Source: Nothopassalora personata
Taxonomy: Eukaryota; Ascomycota; Dothideomycetes; Mycosphaerellales; Mycosphaerellaceae
Assembly (NCBI GenBank): GCA_033816765.1
Contig: CM066291.1
Location: 3,906,001 to 3,970,000 of the forward strand
Reading direction: 5' to 3'
DNA: 64,000 nucleotides
Made by a program: the position numbers and the translations under genes. Below are positions 1 through 12,247 of the stretch, one piece after another; position 1 is the stretch's first letter, and every line of letters begins with the position of its first letter. The notes below the pieces were generated by a model. That model was not told the DNA's origin and searched no databases. It worked only from the letters and a program-made list of their open reading frames with translations.

Positions 1-277
1 CACTGTCTGCGGCTGGTCAGTAGACGGCCGAATTCCATGGTGGTGGTTAGACTATCTTTCTGACGCGTTACACAGATCCACGCGATACGAGTAGAACCCA
101 CCGTTCGACGGCTTGTCTGTTTGAATCCACAGATACCTGAACCACTGAGGTCCTCTCGACCCTTCCGACTTGATAGCGGCAACTCACTTGAAATAGAACT
201 TAGCGTCGCAAACAAGTTCTCGCGTTGAAACATTCACCGACCGCAGCGATCGAGCGACGAGCACTGGAAAAGATTCC

Positions 278-828
278 GGTGAATTACTCCCATAGGGACA
301 ATTATGTCGTTTATTACTCCTATAGGGACAATTATGCAAAAATTACTCCCATAGGGACTCATAGGGATGCCAAATTACTGCCATAGGGACACATTATAGC
401 AGTCGCTCCTTACGACTTGTTTATGTACTACTATTATTTAATAATATGCTCTACTAGCTTATACGAGCATGTTAAATAACAGTAGTACGTTTTAATCCTA
501 ACGACTCGCAGCTCGTAGCTTGTATAAGTTGCGAGTAGGTAAAGAGTAGCTCGGGGAGCAAGAACGACACAACAAGCAAGATAGGGCTTGTCTAAGACAT
601 ATAATACGGACATATAGTCGAGAGCCGACATTCGGAGCAACCTCGTTACACTGCAGTGTATTTAGCATCTGCAGAAACAATTTATAGGTGCAAAAAATGG
701 CGACTGCCATAATGTGTCCCTATAGCAGTAATTTGGCATCCCTATGAGTCCCTATGGGAGTAATTTTTGCATAATTGTCCCTATGGGAGTAACAAACGAC
801 ATAATTGTCCCTATGGGAGTAATTCACC
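278..828. mobile_element. Foldback/MITE-like element with 129-bp terminal inverted repeats
   Basis: The left arm (278-406) and right arm (700-828) are near-perfect reverse complements. The 12-base sequence ggaaaagattcc stands directly outside both ends (266-277 and 829-840), as expected for a target-site duplication, though 12 bp is long. Each arm itself contains four spaced copies of a short unit resembling attactcccatagggac, so the arms are internally repetitive as in foldback elements. The 293-bp centre (407-699) is AT-rich and I see no credible coding sequence, so this would be a non-autonomous element. It is not RIP-mutated. The superfamily cannot be named from the ends alone. Confidence 0.8.
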
Positions 829-922
829 GGAAAAGATTCCGATCGCCACACCCTGATCTGCACACAAATACATTCTCACCTCTCCGATTCACCACCAACA
901 CCCGCCAACTCTGTCGTCGAGC

Positions 923-924
<2 letters not shown>

Positions 925-1001
<77 letters not shown>
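925..1001. repeat. (CT)n followed by (CA)n microsatellite
   Basis: An uninterrupted run of CT dinucleotides (about 925-955) passes directly into CA dinucleotides (to about 1001). It lies in the non-coding stretch 841-1506 downstream of the acyl-CoA oxidase gene, where I see nothing else. Confidence 0.95.
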
Positions 1002-1003
<2 letters not shown>

Positions 1004-1506
1004 CACACCACGCCCCATACCCCACGGAGTATGACACGTCAAGCAACCACGCGTGTCACGCGAGTCCGATTCTCGGTTCTCAACTTCAAGCATCGAGTTG
1101 CAATCCAATGCACTACCCAGACGGACCATGCAAGAGTCACCCTCTGCATCCAAGCTCACTCACCCTTCCACTCTCACACCGCTCAAGATATATACGGCAT
1201 GACATCTTCACCATCGACGCGAGAGCGCGTAGGATGTAGTAGTGTAGGACCGGTCTGGAACCACTTCGACGATGAAGGTTGACGGCATTTTGCTCGAACG
1301 CTTCTTTCTGCAGCTTTTGCATGCGCTTGGTTGTACTTCCTGATCACAACGAGCTTGAGCGGATTGGACTACTGTAACTTCGAGGTTGGTGTAGTCAAGT
1401 CGAGATAATATCGCAAATATATACATCCCCGCCCAGTGTATGTATATCTAAATACACACTCCGCGGTACGCCCAGCTGTCGAATCACATGCTCTGAAATG
1501 CAGCAC

Positions 1507-3621
1507 TCAAAGCTTCCCCTTCAGCGCTGGATTCTCTCTGCCCTTGAACAGCACTGGGCTATCCGGATAAGGATCCGCAATCACCTTGTTCAATGGGTTC
1601 AGCTCAGAGGCTCGGTGGAACATATCCTCATAAACTTTTCCATCATATCGTCCGAGGGACGAATTGAGCTGCCAATCAGGGAAGTCCCAGCTGTCGACCA
1701 ACCTGATCGCATGAGGCCTAATCTCTTCGAGAAGCTGCATCACAGCCTTTGTCCTTGCCAGACGGATCTGCGCCACAGTGCAGGCGGACGAGGCGAAGAA
1801 CTCGCTGCTCTCAGACTCGAGAGTGTAGAGGGCGTACAGGCGGAAGAGCTTGTGCTGAAGCGCCAGGGTCTCTGGGTCGAGCTCCTGGCTGATATCGTTG
1901 CTGTGGATCGTCTCGTAGAAGTTCTTGACGACGAGGTATTGAGAGTGCGCTCTGCTGAGCTTCCAGAATTGCACCAGCAAGCTGTTCCAGCTCTGCTTGA
2001 GTTCATCTCTCTGCTTGAGCGCCTCGAAGGTGAAGTATGCGGATCTCCAAGCGTAGGCAGCGACAATGTCCTCGTCCTTGCCGAGGATGTCGAAGGCAGC
2101 GCCGACGTCCTGGCGCTTGAGGTAGTATGCCAGGATCTCGGTGGTGTCGTTGTTTGGCTCGTTGCCCTTGAGGACTGTACGCGCGGACTTGAGGAGGTAG
2201 CGTGCGACTTGCTGGGTCAACATGTAGTTGTCACCCTCCCAAGTGGCCGTTGGAGCATAGTCGAGGAACCAGTGGCCGACACCGGAGAAGGCGGAATATC
2301 CGTGACCACCCATGGCACGACGGCACATCTCGAGGCCTTCGACGGCGGTGTGTGAGCAGAGAGACTTGAGACCGCATGATGTGCCGTGGAGATCGGCTAG
2401 CAGGTCGCTACCAGATTGTGTCTCCTCGGGTCCAGCACCACGTATCGTTTGCTCTAGTCCAACACTTCTCTTGCTAGCGGACATCTTCTTCTGGTTGGCC
2501 TCGTAGAGTGCCATCATGCCCTTTCCAGTGTAGTGCAGGGCGAAGCAAGTTGCGAGGAGCGGGAGGAGACGGATCTGGACCATGGTGTAGTTGAGCGTCT
2601 GGTTCTCACCCTTCTGCCATTCAGGTGCATCGCGATCTTGGAATTGTCGGCGAACGGCAAGATATCGAGTCGCAATGGTCACACCACGGGCGAGAACACT
2701 GCCGGACTGGAGAACGATGGTGCTTCGTACCCAGGTGAGAGTACCGTAGACCAGTGTCGGCGAGGATGGCTTGATGTACTTGTTCGTCTTGGGGTCAACT
2801 GCCGAATACCTGGCCAACATGTTGCCGTGTGGGATCTTGACCTTATTGAAGAGGAGGAAACCGTTGTCCATGGTGTTATAACCGAACTTGGGGCCAATGT
2901 CACCAGCGTAGACGTTTGGCAGCAGCTTGTGTGTCTTCAAGTCTCTGATCTGCACAATAAAAGGATGCGGTCCGTACGGCTTGCCGTCGATGATGAGCTG
3001 CGCCATGACTGAAGCATGGTTGGCCATCTTGCCTAATGATCCAATCCACCACTTCGATGATGTGAGGTGAGGAGAGTGGATTGTGAAGGTCTGGTCCTCC
3101 TTGTTCCAGATGGCAAGGGTCTCCAGGCCTCGCACATTGCTGCCGTGACCCAGCTCAGTCTGCGCATAACAACCGATGTGCTGGTAGGCCTCGGCTGGCT
3201 TCAAGAACTTCTCGTGCTGCTCTGGAGTGCCTTGGTCTCGCACCGTTTTCAAGTACATGCCCTCGTGGAGCCCATAGGGAAGAGGCTCGCTGATCAGGTC
3301 ATTGGCGACTCGATACTCGTCTTCTGACCAGTTGTGCTTGACTGTGAGCTGTCGGAGCTTCTTTGCTCGTCCCAGAGCTCCCTCGAACTTCTCGAAGCGG
3401 CCCTCGAAGTAGTCCTGGCCCTTGTCAAAGATTGGCTCTGCCTGCAAGATCTTGAGGACGTGTCGCTTGCGATCCAGTGCCTCCTTGCCGAACAGGAAAG
3501 ATGTCAACTGCTCGACGTTGACGTTGGATGCAGCACGTTCCTGCTTGAGAATCTCCGTGCCCTGTGGTCCGGCTGGCTTGAGGGCGCGAACCCAGTCTGG
3601 TACTTTGCTGTCGTCTGCCAT
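1507..3621 (-). CDS. Peroxisomal acyl-CoA oxidase
   Basis: Intronless gene for a 704-residue protein, the usual length for fungal acyl-CoA oxidases. These FAD enzymes oxidise acyl-CoA to trans-2-enoyl-CoA in the first step of peroxisomal beta-oxidation and pass electrons to oxygen to give hydrogen peroxide. The flavin/acyl-CoA signature CYAQTELGHGSN begins at residue 151. The C-terminal oxidase domain holds TWEGDN (about 460-465), whose Glu462 is the expected catalytic base. The protein ends in Gly-Lys-Leu, a weak variant of the PTS1 peroxisomal signal (normally SKL-like); several yeast acyl-CoA oxidases are imported without a canonical PTS1. The start at 3621 gives a normal N terminus (MADDSKVPDW). 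Family assignment is very sure; substrate chain length is not known. The next gene, at 4465, is divergent. Confidence 0.95.
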   Translation of the reverse strand: MADDSKVPDWVRALKPAGPQGTEILKQERAASNVNVEQLTSFLFGKEALDRKRHVLKILQAEPIFDKGQDYFEGRFEKFEGALGRAKKLRQLTVKHNWSEDEYRVANDLISEPLPYGLHEGMYLKTVRDQGTPEQHEKFLKPAEAYQHIGCYAQTELGHGSNVRGLETLAIWNKEDQTFTIHSPHLTSSKWWIGSLGKMANHASVMAQLIIDGKPYGPHPFIVQIRDLKTHKLLPNVYAGDIGPKFGYNTMDNGFLLFNKVKIPHGNMLARYSAVDPKTNKYIKPSSPTLVYGTLTWVRSTIVLQSGSVLARGVTIATRYLAVRRQFQDRDAPEWQKGENQTLNYTMVQIRLLPLLATCFALHYTGKGMMALYEANQKKMSASKRSVGLEQTIRGAGPEETQSGSDLLADLHGTSCGLKSLCSHTAVEGLEMCRRAMGGHGYSAFSGVGHWFLDYAPTATWEGDNYMLTQQVARYLLKSARTVLKGNEPNNDTTEILAYYLKRQDVGAAFDILGKDEDIVAAYAWRSAYFTFEALKQRDELKQSWNSLLVQFWKLSRAHSQYLVVKNFYETIHSNDISQELDPETLALQHKLFRLYALYTLESESSEFFASSACTVAQIRLARTKAVMQLLEEIRPHAIRLVDSWDFPDWQLNSSLGRYDGKVYEDMFHRASELNPLNKVIADPYPDSPVLFKGRENPALKGKL

Positions 3622-3867
3622 GGTTACGACCTACCGGAAAGAATGCTACTGGTGAATAGTGGACAAGAGAAGCAAAAGAAGATATTAGCCAAAAGAAGAT
3701 ATTCTGCCAATGACGCCTTGACCCTCGGTGTTGGCTGTGAAGAAGACCTCGGCTCGTCTACTTGTAGTAAGGTGGCATGCTGCGGATCTTGCCGCCGATA
3801 ACGCTCTTGAAGTGGTCTGAGGTCGGCGAGAAGCAAGTCGGGAGTGTCGAGCGTGGCTGTTGTGTGG

Positions 3868-3976
3868 ATATATATATATATATACCTCTCTGGTATATAT
3901 ATCCCTCTCTGGTATATATATCCCTCTCTGGTATATATATCCCTCTCTGGTATATATATACCTCTCTCGTATGTAT
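3868..3976. repeat. TA run and 19-bp minisatellite in the upstream region of acyl-CoA oxidase
   Basis: A TA-dinucleotide run is followed by about four head-to-tail copies of the 19-base unit ggtatatatatccctctct (unit starts at 3892, 3911, 3930 and 3949). It lies in the shared intergenic region between acyl-CoA oxidase (start 3621) and the HeLo gene (start 4465), so it may sit within a promoter. Short peptides readable across it are repeats, not genes. Confidence 0.9.
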
Positions 3977-4464
3977 GGAGCATAGCTGGGAATGTCCTTG
4001 ATGGATTGTAGTCATGAGTGCAGACGCGGAATGTCGCCGTGAGTACAAAGACGCAGACAGCTTCTTCCTCTCACTGTTGTTCGCGGGGATCTGCGTCTGA
4101 ATCTCAACCATTGTCTTCGCACGCAAACGATACCGCGGCCAAATTACGCATCGTACCGAACATTATTAACATGACCAGGAGAAATTTCTGCTGTGCTGCC
4201 CTTGCAGTAGTAGACATGGCGAGAACGCCACCGACGAGGGTTTGTGCTTCCCCCTCACCTCTCATGCATCTCGCCCACTGCATATCATATGATGGTAATA
4301 TCGTACATCATCCGCCCTACTGCTTGCTCCTCCTTGACTCTGCCGTGTTTTTACCACCACTACAAGCTTACCAGTTAAGTCACGAGCACTTCTTTCTCTT
4401 TCTTCCTTTCTTCTACCCGCATATGCATCATCACTAACCCCGTACTGCGCACACCACAATTCCA

Positions 4465-5883
4465 ATGACTTCGACCAAGGACGCGGACAGCTCCCACGTC
4501 GAAAACGTCAATGCCCAGCACGAGGCACTCCTCACCGGCGCAGTCGCCTTGGCCTCGCTGTTCAGCTCATGCGTCGAAGCATTTGGCCTGATTCACCCGC
4601 TGCACAAATGGGAGAAGGAGGAACAGCTGTTGTTGACGCGCCTTGGTCTGCAACAAGCACGACTGCTCATATGGGGACAGGTGCTGGGGATATCCTCCCC
4701 GCCGGCAGCTGTTACCGATCGCGCAGTACCCCGACATCCCAATGGCGCATATCCTGATGTCAAAGAGCCCACCTTCTTCGATGCGCGCGATCCGCGACTG
4801 GACGATCCGAATGTGAGGACCACGATAGAGCAGACGCTGAGCGCGATTGTAGATCGCAGCAGCAGCTCGACAAGGGAAGAGATGATGGCCAGGTTTGGCT
4901 TGAAGCCGCCGAAACGCTTCAGCACCATGTACCAGCCGGCGATGGACACGGTGCGACTTGAGACGTTCAGAGAGAAGTGGGAGCTCCTGCGAGAAGTGGC
5001 CGAAACATATGCGCAGATCAACACACGGCGAAACAACAGCATTACCCAACAGAGCTGGATGATTGCCGACATAACCAAGTTCAGCTCCTTCATCGCCCTG
5101 ACGCAGGAGAAGGTGGACTACTTGATCGAGCTCATGGACGTGAAAGAAAAAGTGGATCGCGGACTGCGCATGGATATCAGGATCTTTGGCTGGCATATCG
5201 TTCCAGATCGAGCGCGGACGGCCCAGGATGTGTCGAAACTGAGGTTGCTGCAGGAGATCTGCAAGCAAGACTACCCGGAGTACCTGGTCGCGATCAAGCA
5301 AGCCCTGGAGAACATCGATCGGGAGGCGAAGGAGATGTACCTGGAGTACGCTTCGCCCACCACACAGTACGCGCTGCCCGGCGAGCCGAACCCGAATCCC
5401 ACCGAAGCACACCACAAGAAGCGGCCAGGCCTTCTGAAGCTTTTCCGCTCATTCGGCAAAAAAGGCCACGGTCCAGCCCGTTCAGCAAGTACATCCGCCG
5501 CGATACCCTCACAGGAAGATGCAGGTCCAGCGCGCTCTCAATCCGACGCCGGACCAGACACCAGCATGGCACCCACACCGGGCAGAGTTCGTAGCAAGAG
5601 TGTTGGCTACATGGAGCCTCCACTGGGCGATGCCGATCTGCGAAACAGGTTGGAGCAGATGACCACCCACGAAGATCCAGGCGAGGCGCACTATGAGGTA
5701 ATCGAGCCGCTCAAGGGGCCCGAACGCATCGAGGTAAAGAACCACGAGACGATTGATTCTCCTCTGGAAGATACGGTGGCAGACAAGCTGCCTGGCATCG
5801 TGCGGCATGATCAATACCATGGCATCGCAAGGACGGCCACGAGGGATCTGAATCAGCCGGGAGCGAACTTTTCAAGTGGGTAA
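4465..5883 (+). CDS. HeLo-domain (prion-inhibition and propagation type) protein
   Basis: Single-exon gene for 472 residues. Residues about 25-290 look like a HeLo domain, the helical N-terminal domain of HET-s, HET-S and many fungal NLR-like or lipase-like proteins. The opening pattern fits: a Gly-Ala-rich helix, LFSSCVEAFGLI, a charged turn, then LTRLGLQQARLLIWGQVLG. In the family this domain forms a membrane-targeting, toxic pore when triggered by amyloid signalling in heterokaryon incompatibility. The tail (about 310-472) is Ser/Pro-rich, low complexity and probably disordered. I see no NACHT, lipase or ankyrin region, so this is a stand-alone HeLo protein. I do not recognise a HET-s-like, sigma or PP amyloid motif in the tail. 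The start is the first in-frame ATG. Domain family fairly sure; biological role inferred. Confidence 0.8.
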   Translation: MTSTKDADSSHVENVNAQHEALLTGAVALASLFSSCVEAFGLIHPLHKWEKEEQLLLTRLGLQQARLLIWGQVLGISSPPAAVTDRAVPRHPNGAYPDVKEPTFFDARDPRLDDPNVRTTIEQTLSAIVDRSSSSTREEMMARFGLKPPKRFSTMYQPAMDTVRLETFREKWELLREVAETYAQINTRRNNSITQQSWMIADITKFSSFIALTQEKVDYLIELMDVKEKVDRGLRMDIRIFGWHIVPDRARTAQDVSKLRLLQEICKQDYPEYLVAIKQALENIDREAKEMYLEYASPTTQYALPGEPNPNPTEAHHKKRPGLLKLFRSFGKKGHGPARSASTSAAIPSQEDAGPARSQSDAGPDTSMAPTPGRVRSKSVGYMEPPLGDADLRNRLEQMTTHEDPGEAHYEVIEPLKGPERIEVKNHETIDSPLEDTVADKLPGIVRHDQYHGIARTATRDLNQPGANFSSG

Positions 5884-7761
5884 GGGAAATCGATTGGCTT
5901 GTTGTTGAAGTGCAAAATGACCATGTGAAACGATCTTGACACGAACGAGCCGACGTGATGACGTATTTATTCTTCTCGAGAGCTGGCTATTGGTATACCC
6001 ACAGGCGCGATGCCTTACCATTGCGATATCCCGGCGAGCGCTCGAGCATAGTTGTTAGATAGATGTGGATGTTGCTGGTCATATCTCTTCACCGGCCTTG
6101 TTTGTCCTTGGAAGCAATATCCCCAGTTCCATCCCAGAGACAAAACAATCGTGTCCGTCGAAAAACATGGCGAAAGGCTGAAGTCTGTCAATACGTATAT
6201 CGCGGCGTGTGTGTGTGTGTGTGGCTGCATTCGCAGATCTAGTAGCGTCTGGATCTATCTACCTTTGAGCTGGCAGTATGGCTGAGCCATGTCAGGCCGG
6301 ATGCTCGTGGACCTTTCGAAGCAAAATCACCACCACCACCCTTGACGGAGCGGCGGTCATGGAAGCAAGCAACATGTAAGATTATTCCAAGTCTCGCGGG
6401 TATCGCGACATGATTGTCGCTACTTGAGCCGTGTCACTGAGGGCGATGGTCGAGGGCAGCGGTTTTGAGGTAGAACTGGTTCATGTAATCTGGCCGCTCG
6501 GACGATTTGCATGCTGATTTGCGATGTTGTTAGAACCTACAAGCTGACCCGGTTGCCGGCGTCATTCGTTGGTGCAATCGCCCTCGCCATCGCGAGCAAA
6601 TCTACAGATTACCCCGTAAGAAATTACCTAAACCATTCCACCGCGCACGACCGTCAAAGTTCCAGGCGTAACATCACATATACGAAGCTGAATCCACCAT
6701 GACACCGGGTTGGGGCATGTGAGAAAGCCTCCATCCCTCGCGGCCGACAAACCTCACAAAAAAGTTGCCCGCAAAAGCCAGAGCGAGTACGACGACACAG
6801 CGGCCAAAAGATGATTTCCACGCCGAACATGGGAGGCGTGGCATGGAAGATACGACCTCGAAGCAAAACACTCCTCCTCGCCGGAACAGCAAGCTAGCCG
6901 CGTGCCTCTTCTAGCCAGTCCAACGAAGATGACAGTCGAAAGTACATGTTCGCCAGCACAATGTCCATTGGACCCGTTTCCCCCTTGTTCGCGAGAGGCG
7001 CGTGTGTGATCGCGAGAAATTTTCACTCGTGGTGGTGTCTATCTCCATCCAAGCCGGGGGAGTTTGATATTTTTTGGGTTTGGCCTAAGCCATTCCGATT
7101 AGCACAAGGCGCCCTCTGAGGTGCTTACGAGCAGAAACCCGGGGCAGCAAAATATCAAATCGCCCGTGGGGTGTGATGCGCATGACACTGTTACGGAGAG
7201 CGAGATCAGAATCCGTCACGATCCTCACATCGCGTCCATCGCCACGGGCCTTTTTCACTCTTCTGACTGTACCACCGCGCCAAGAACGATTGTCGTCGAA
7301 AGCGGTTCATGTTCTTGATGGTAAGTATAACTTCCAGTGGATCATCAGCCTGTAGATCTCTTCAGCGCTGTCCGTGCTTCAGCTCTCGCGTCGAAGGTTG
7401 CAGTCTTCAGCTGGAGATCCTGATGAGCGAAAGAGCATCAAAGTCAATGCTGATATTACCATGCCCTTTTGTAGGGCACTATACCTCCTGATAAATCTAT
7501 GAGCCTCCTCCCCTCCCGTTCCTCATACTCCAAGTATTTTACCCCCCCCCCCCCCGGCTTCCCCGGCCCCGGGAACGCCTATTTCTCCCACAAGTACAAT
7601 CAATCAATGAACCACCTCCTCGCCTCGCCCTGGGACACGGAGGCTTCGCAAATACCACAAGCACGCACCAAAAGCAGAGAAGTCAAGCAAGATCTAATGA
7701 ACATGACATTGAAACAAGGGATGCATCTCCGCTGGGCTTTCGGCTTTTACTGCTGTGATCT
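5884..7761. other. Intergenic, no gene recognised
   Basis: I find no convincing coding sequence on either strand. Visible features are a short (GT)n tract near 6209-6222 and a run of 14 C at 7542-7555. It separates the 3' ends of two convergent genes. Confidence 0.5.
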
Positions 7762-9206
<1,445 letters not shown>

Positions 9207-10238
9207 GTTGCTGCCTTTGGGGAGAAGCATCGTGTCTGCAAGTCGGCGTGGTCCAGTCCAGTCCAGGAGGTTATCGGGTGGTGAGCGTTGAGCGACGCCC
9301 AGCGCGGCGCATTCGATGCGCTTGCTTGACCTCGTCTGCGCTGCTCAGACGGGGGGGCGATGGTGTCGGGATGGTTCCAAGGGGAATGTACGCGCAGATG
9401 GCACAACGGGCAGTAACGAGTGAAAGTGGTGGGAGAATGCGCCTGCCGGTGATACAGTGAGACGGAGTCGTGTAATATGGTAGGGCTGGCACTGCTGCCG
9501 CTGCCGCTGCTGCTGCTGCTGCTGCTGCTAGCAGGAGACTGGACGCCAAGGTGCAATCGCAATCGCTCCAGCAGCACATGAGCCGAGCAAACCCTGAAAC
9601 TCTGTTCTCGCCAACCACTAACGATTATCCCTGTCCATATCAACCAGAACACTTCTCAAGAAGTCACGTTGAATCATTAACAACTACCTAACATGTCCTT
9701 TGAAACATGTGTATTGTTGTACAGTCAGTCGACGACGATGAAAACGATCTTGAAGTACCAGATATTCTCTCAATATTATCTCTATCAAACATACACATTA
9801 TCCACCGAGCCTCGCATCATCATTATCATCATCACCGCCACTACCCTACCCATCAACTCTCTGCTGCCACCTGGGTATCCATCGCTATATCGTCAATCAT
9901 TGCTGTCGTCACAAATGTCTCTGTAGATAATACACAAGTCGCCGCTTCATTGTCCTTTTCCATGGCCGTGTTGCTCCGCCAAATAAGAAAAACCCGCCCC
10001 GGAACCGAAAATGCTAAGGGTATACAATGGGTGCCGCCCATCCCCATGCCAAAGAACGCCGTGTTACAAGCCGAGAAGCCGCCAGGAAAGAGTCGCATTT
10101 GCTGCCGTGTGATGCGTTGAGATGTCCCTCCGGTGAGAAGTAGTCGTGCTCGCTCGCTAAACGCTGCAATCAAGAATCTGTTGTCGTTGCCGCCGTAAAG
10201 TCATGATGCGTGTGGAGCCTGTATGCCGTGACGAGTTA
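9207..10238. other. Intergenic with CTG/CCG trinucleotide tract
   Basis: No supported gene. A (ctgccg)/(ctg)n tract lies at about 9493-9529. Low-complexity peptides readable through it (poly-Ala, poly-Ser or poly-Leu depending on frame) are repeat translation, not evidence of a gene. Confidence 0.5.
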
Positions 10239-11276
10239 CTAACGGCCAGAACAGAAATCAGCCCCACGCATTGGCAAAGCTTGTGCGCCCTGCTTGAACT
10301 TCTTCCATCCGCGAATCCACTCATTTTCCTTCGCCCCATGGCGTGCGCGGCGGTGGGATAGTCGACAGTCACGCCAGTCAGGGTGACCATGTAATTTGCA
10401 AGACTTGCCCTTCGCTTCGTGGAAGCAAGTGACTGTCTCGCCAGCGAGGAAGGTGCCAGCAAATGGATCGCGCCCAGGTATACTGCTCTCGTCCAGCAGG
10501 TTTCGCATCTCTGCTTCCCACTCCGCCACTCGGTCTTCCTGGATGGCGAGTAGTCGATCTCGGTGCAAGATATGGTAGAGCGCACCCTCTTGTGCATGAA
10601 GCAATGTAATCTTGTTTGCCTTGACTCCAGCACCGTTGCCATTGCCACCTGACTGCTCTTCGCGAGACCAGCCAGTGTAACAAGCTAGGAAGTCCTCATT
10701 GCGCTGCATGACAGCACTCTGATCGCCGCGGTTGGCCTTTTCTTTGTTCATCTTCTTCGTTCGCTTCGCGACCTCATCAAACTGGCGGTTGCTCGCGTCG
10801 AGGCCGTTGCCAGCAGAGATAGACTTGCGACCACGTCCTTTCTCTGTTCGCATGACGCCAGACTGCCGACGGCTTGTGGGGTAAGGGCAGAGCGAGTGCG
10901 CCCTGCTGAATTCCGGAGTCATGACAACGGGGGAGCCATCACTGTCTCCATCGACTGAAGAGGCAGATGAGTGACTATCGAATTGAGTCTGCAGGCGATA
11001 CGGTTGAGAAAGGAATCGATTCATCTGTGAGGCAGCGAAGGAAGGGTTCTTGTGTGCCATTTGAGGAGAGCCTCGACAGCTGCGCTCGTGCTGAATGAGT
11101 TCCTGTTGGTTCGGGGCGTAGTTGGTACAGCCAGGACTACTGCAAGGAAACAGTTGCTCAGTGATGGCCTGGATTCCGGGCAGGCTTTGTCTGCATGGTG
11201 TGTCAGAATGTGCTTAGCGGACGTGGGGTGAGTCGACTCACCCAGACATCGTGTTGCTGAAGTCTTCCATGATCAT
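10239..11276 (-). CDS. Hypothetical protein with an N-terminal C2HC zinc-finger-like motif
   Basis: Two exons, complement of 10239-11190 and 11242-11276, joined over a 51-bp GTGAGT...CAG intron; 987 nt, 328 residues. The first exon encodes only MIMEDFSNTMSG and the frame continues across the splice. Residues 28-50 hold Cys28, Cys33, His46 and Cys50 (C-x4-C-x12-H-x3-C), the spacing of a classical small zinc finger with a terminal Cys. Next comes a Ser-rich, probably disordered part, a Lys/Arg-rich helix-like stretch (about 140-165), a charged helical segment, and a second Cys/His cluster near the C terminus (CFHEAKGKSCKLHGHPDWRDC is the region). I do not recognise a named family. A nucleic-acid or protein-binding role is inference from the finger only. 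The alternative start at 11270 would remove two residues. Confidence 0.65.
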
Positions 11277-11908
11277 GATCGGGTGAGGCGGTGCTCAAAG
11301 AGAGGAGGTTGTATGAACGGATAGGTGAGACAAGTAACCGCCGATACAATATGAGCGGAGCAAAGACAAAGCAACCACCGAAAGCAAAATACCTCCAAAA
11401 GCAACAGACCAACTAGACGCTCGACGCCAAAGATGAAGTCAAATCGATCGATGGCGAATGACAAGAGAAGCTCCGAACTGCAGGCACAACCACATATTTA
11501 TCGTGTGCAAACCCATGTCCGAAGTCATTCTCGCAAGAATCCTGACCAGCATGGACGCTGCTGTCGAGACCAGAAGACAGTGGATCGACATCTCGCGGCC
11601 CGAACGCTAAAGTTTGAGCAGCAGTATAACATACCGGGATCGTGGAGGCAGGTCTTGCTGGTCATCGACGCTTTCGAAATGAGCCATGTAAGGAGAGGCA
11701 CTCACTCACTGTGGTGCCTCCAGAATAAGTGGGAACCCGTTGGATGTGCAGCGTATTGGCTGGGGCAGTCACCTGGTGAAGCTTGCCCTTGCATATCGCG
11801 CAAGGTAATCAGATGCCACTTCATGCGCGCAAAGCTGTCTCGGAGAATAGTCCCCCACGGCCCACTGCTAGGAAGATCGAGTTGGGGTGACGTTGCGACT
11901 GGCGCCTC

Positions 11909-12247
11909 TCAAACCGATCCATTGAAGGCGGGTCTGCTCGGCATGACTTGGCCGATATCGTAGGGCGACCCTGAGCCCGTTCTTGACACTTCACCTGAGG
12001 TACGACCGTGCGGCTTCACTCACCGCAATTTGGGCAAATCCGTCTTCGCTCTAGGCTTTCCCCAAACTTGCGCGTGCAAGTTGTACAACTGCACGTCAAT
12101 GCAACAGGAACGTCAACAGTTCTTTCTAGACCACCACACTTCTGCTGGATGTGTTAGTGCTGACTCTTGATGTCATTTGGAGTTCCTGCCGCTACCGGAT
12201 CGTGAGCTCACGGCACATTGCATAGACTTGCCGCGGGCTCCTGGCAT
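11909..12247 (-). CDS. Small Cys-rich (zinc-ribbon-like) protein, three exons
   Basis: Not visible as one open frame. Exons, complement of 11909-11970, 12024-12141 and 12212-12247, give 216 nt and 71 residues. The introns (53 and 70 bp) begin GTGAG and end CAG; the first has a ctaac-type branch site (gcactaac). Paired cysteines straddle the splice: C11-x2-C14, C29-x-C31-x2-C34 and C48-x2-C51, which suggests one or two zinc sites. The tail ends in FNGSV. Coding-like sequence continues upstream of the proposed ATG to about 12367 after a possible acceptor (TTTGACAG), so the true protein may be longer with an earlier exon. I do not recognise the family. The assignment rests on frame-restoring splice sites plus ordered cysteines. 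Confidence 0.5.

Noticed and set aside
1498..2355. 285-codon open frame on the + strand across the acyl-CoA oxidase gene
   Set aside because: Exact antisense shadow of a highly conserved gene; no domain, skewed composition.
3892..3967. Regular short repeats as a CRISPR-like array
   Set aside because: Head-to-tail units without unique spacers in a eukaryotic genome: a minisatellite.
3624..4126. Open frames with repeated Tyr-Ile-Pro-Glu-Arg-like peptides
   Set aside because: Translation of the 19-bp minisatellite and TA run.
4018..4437. 139-codon open frame just upstream of the HeLo gene
   Set aside because: Ends before the HeLo start, no family resemblance, likely 5' region.
5400..5880. HET-s-type or PP amyloid motif in the HeLo protein tail
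   Set aside because: No matching pattern by eye; only a Gly-Ile repeat (PGIVRHDQYHGIA) that is too weak to call.
11433..11963. 176-codon + strand open frame
   Set aside because: No recognisable domain and it overlaps the antisense of the spliced Cys-rich gene's last exon.
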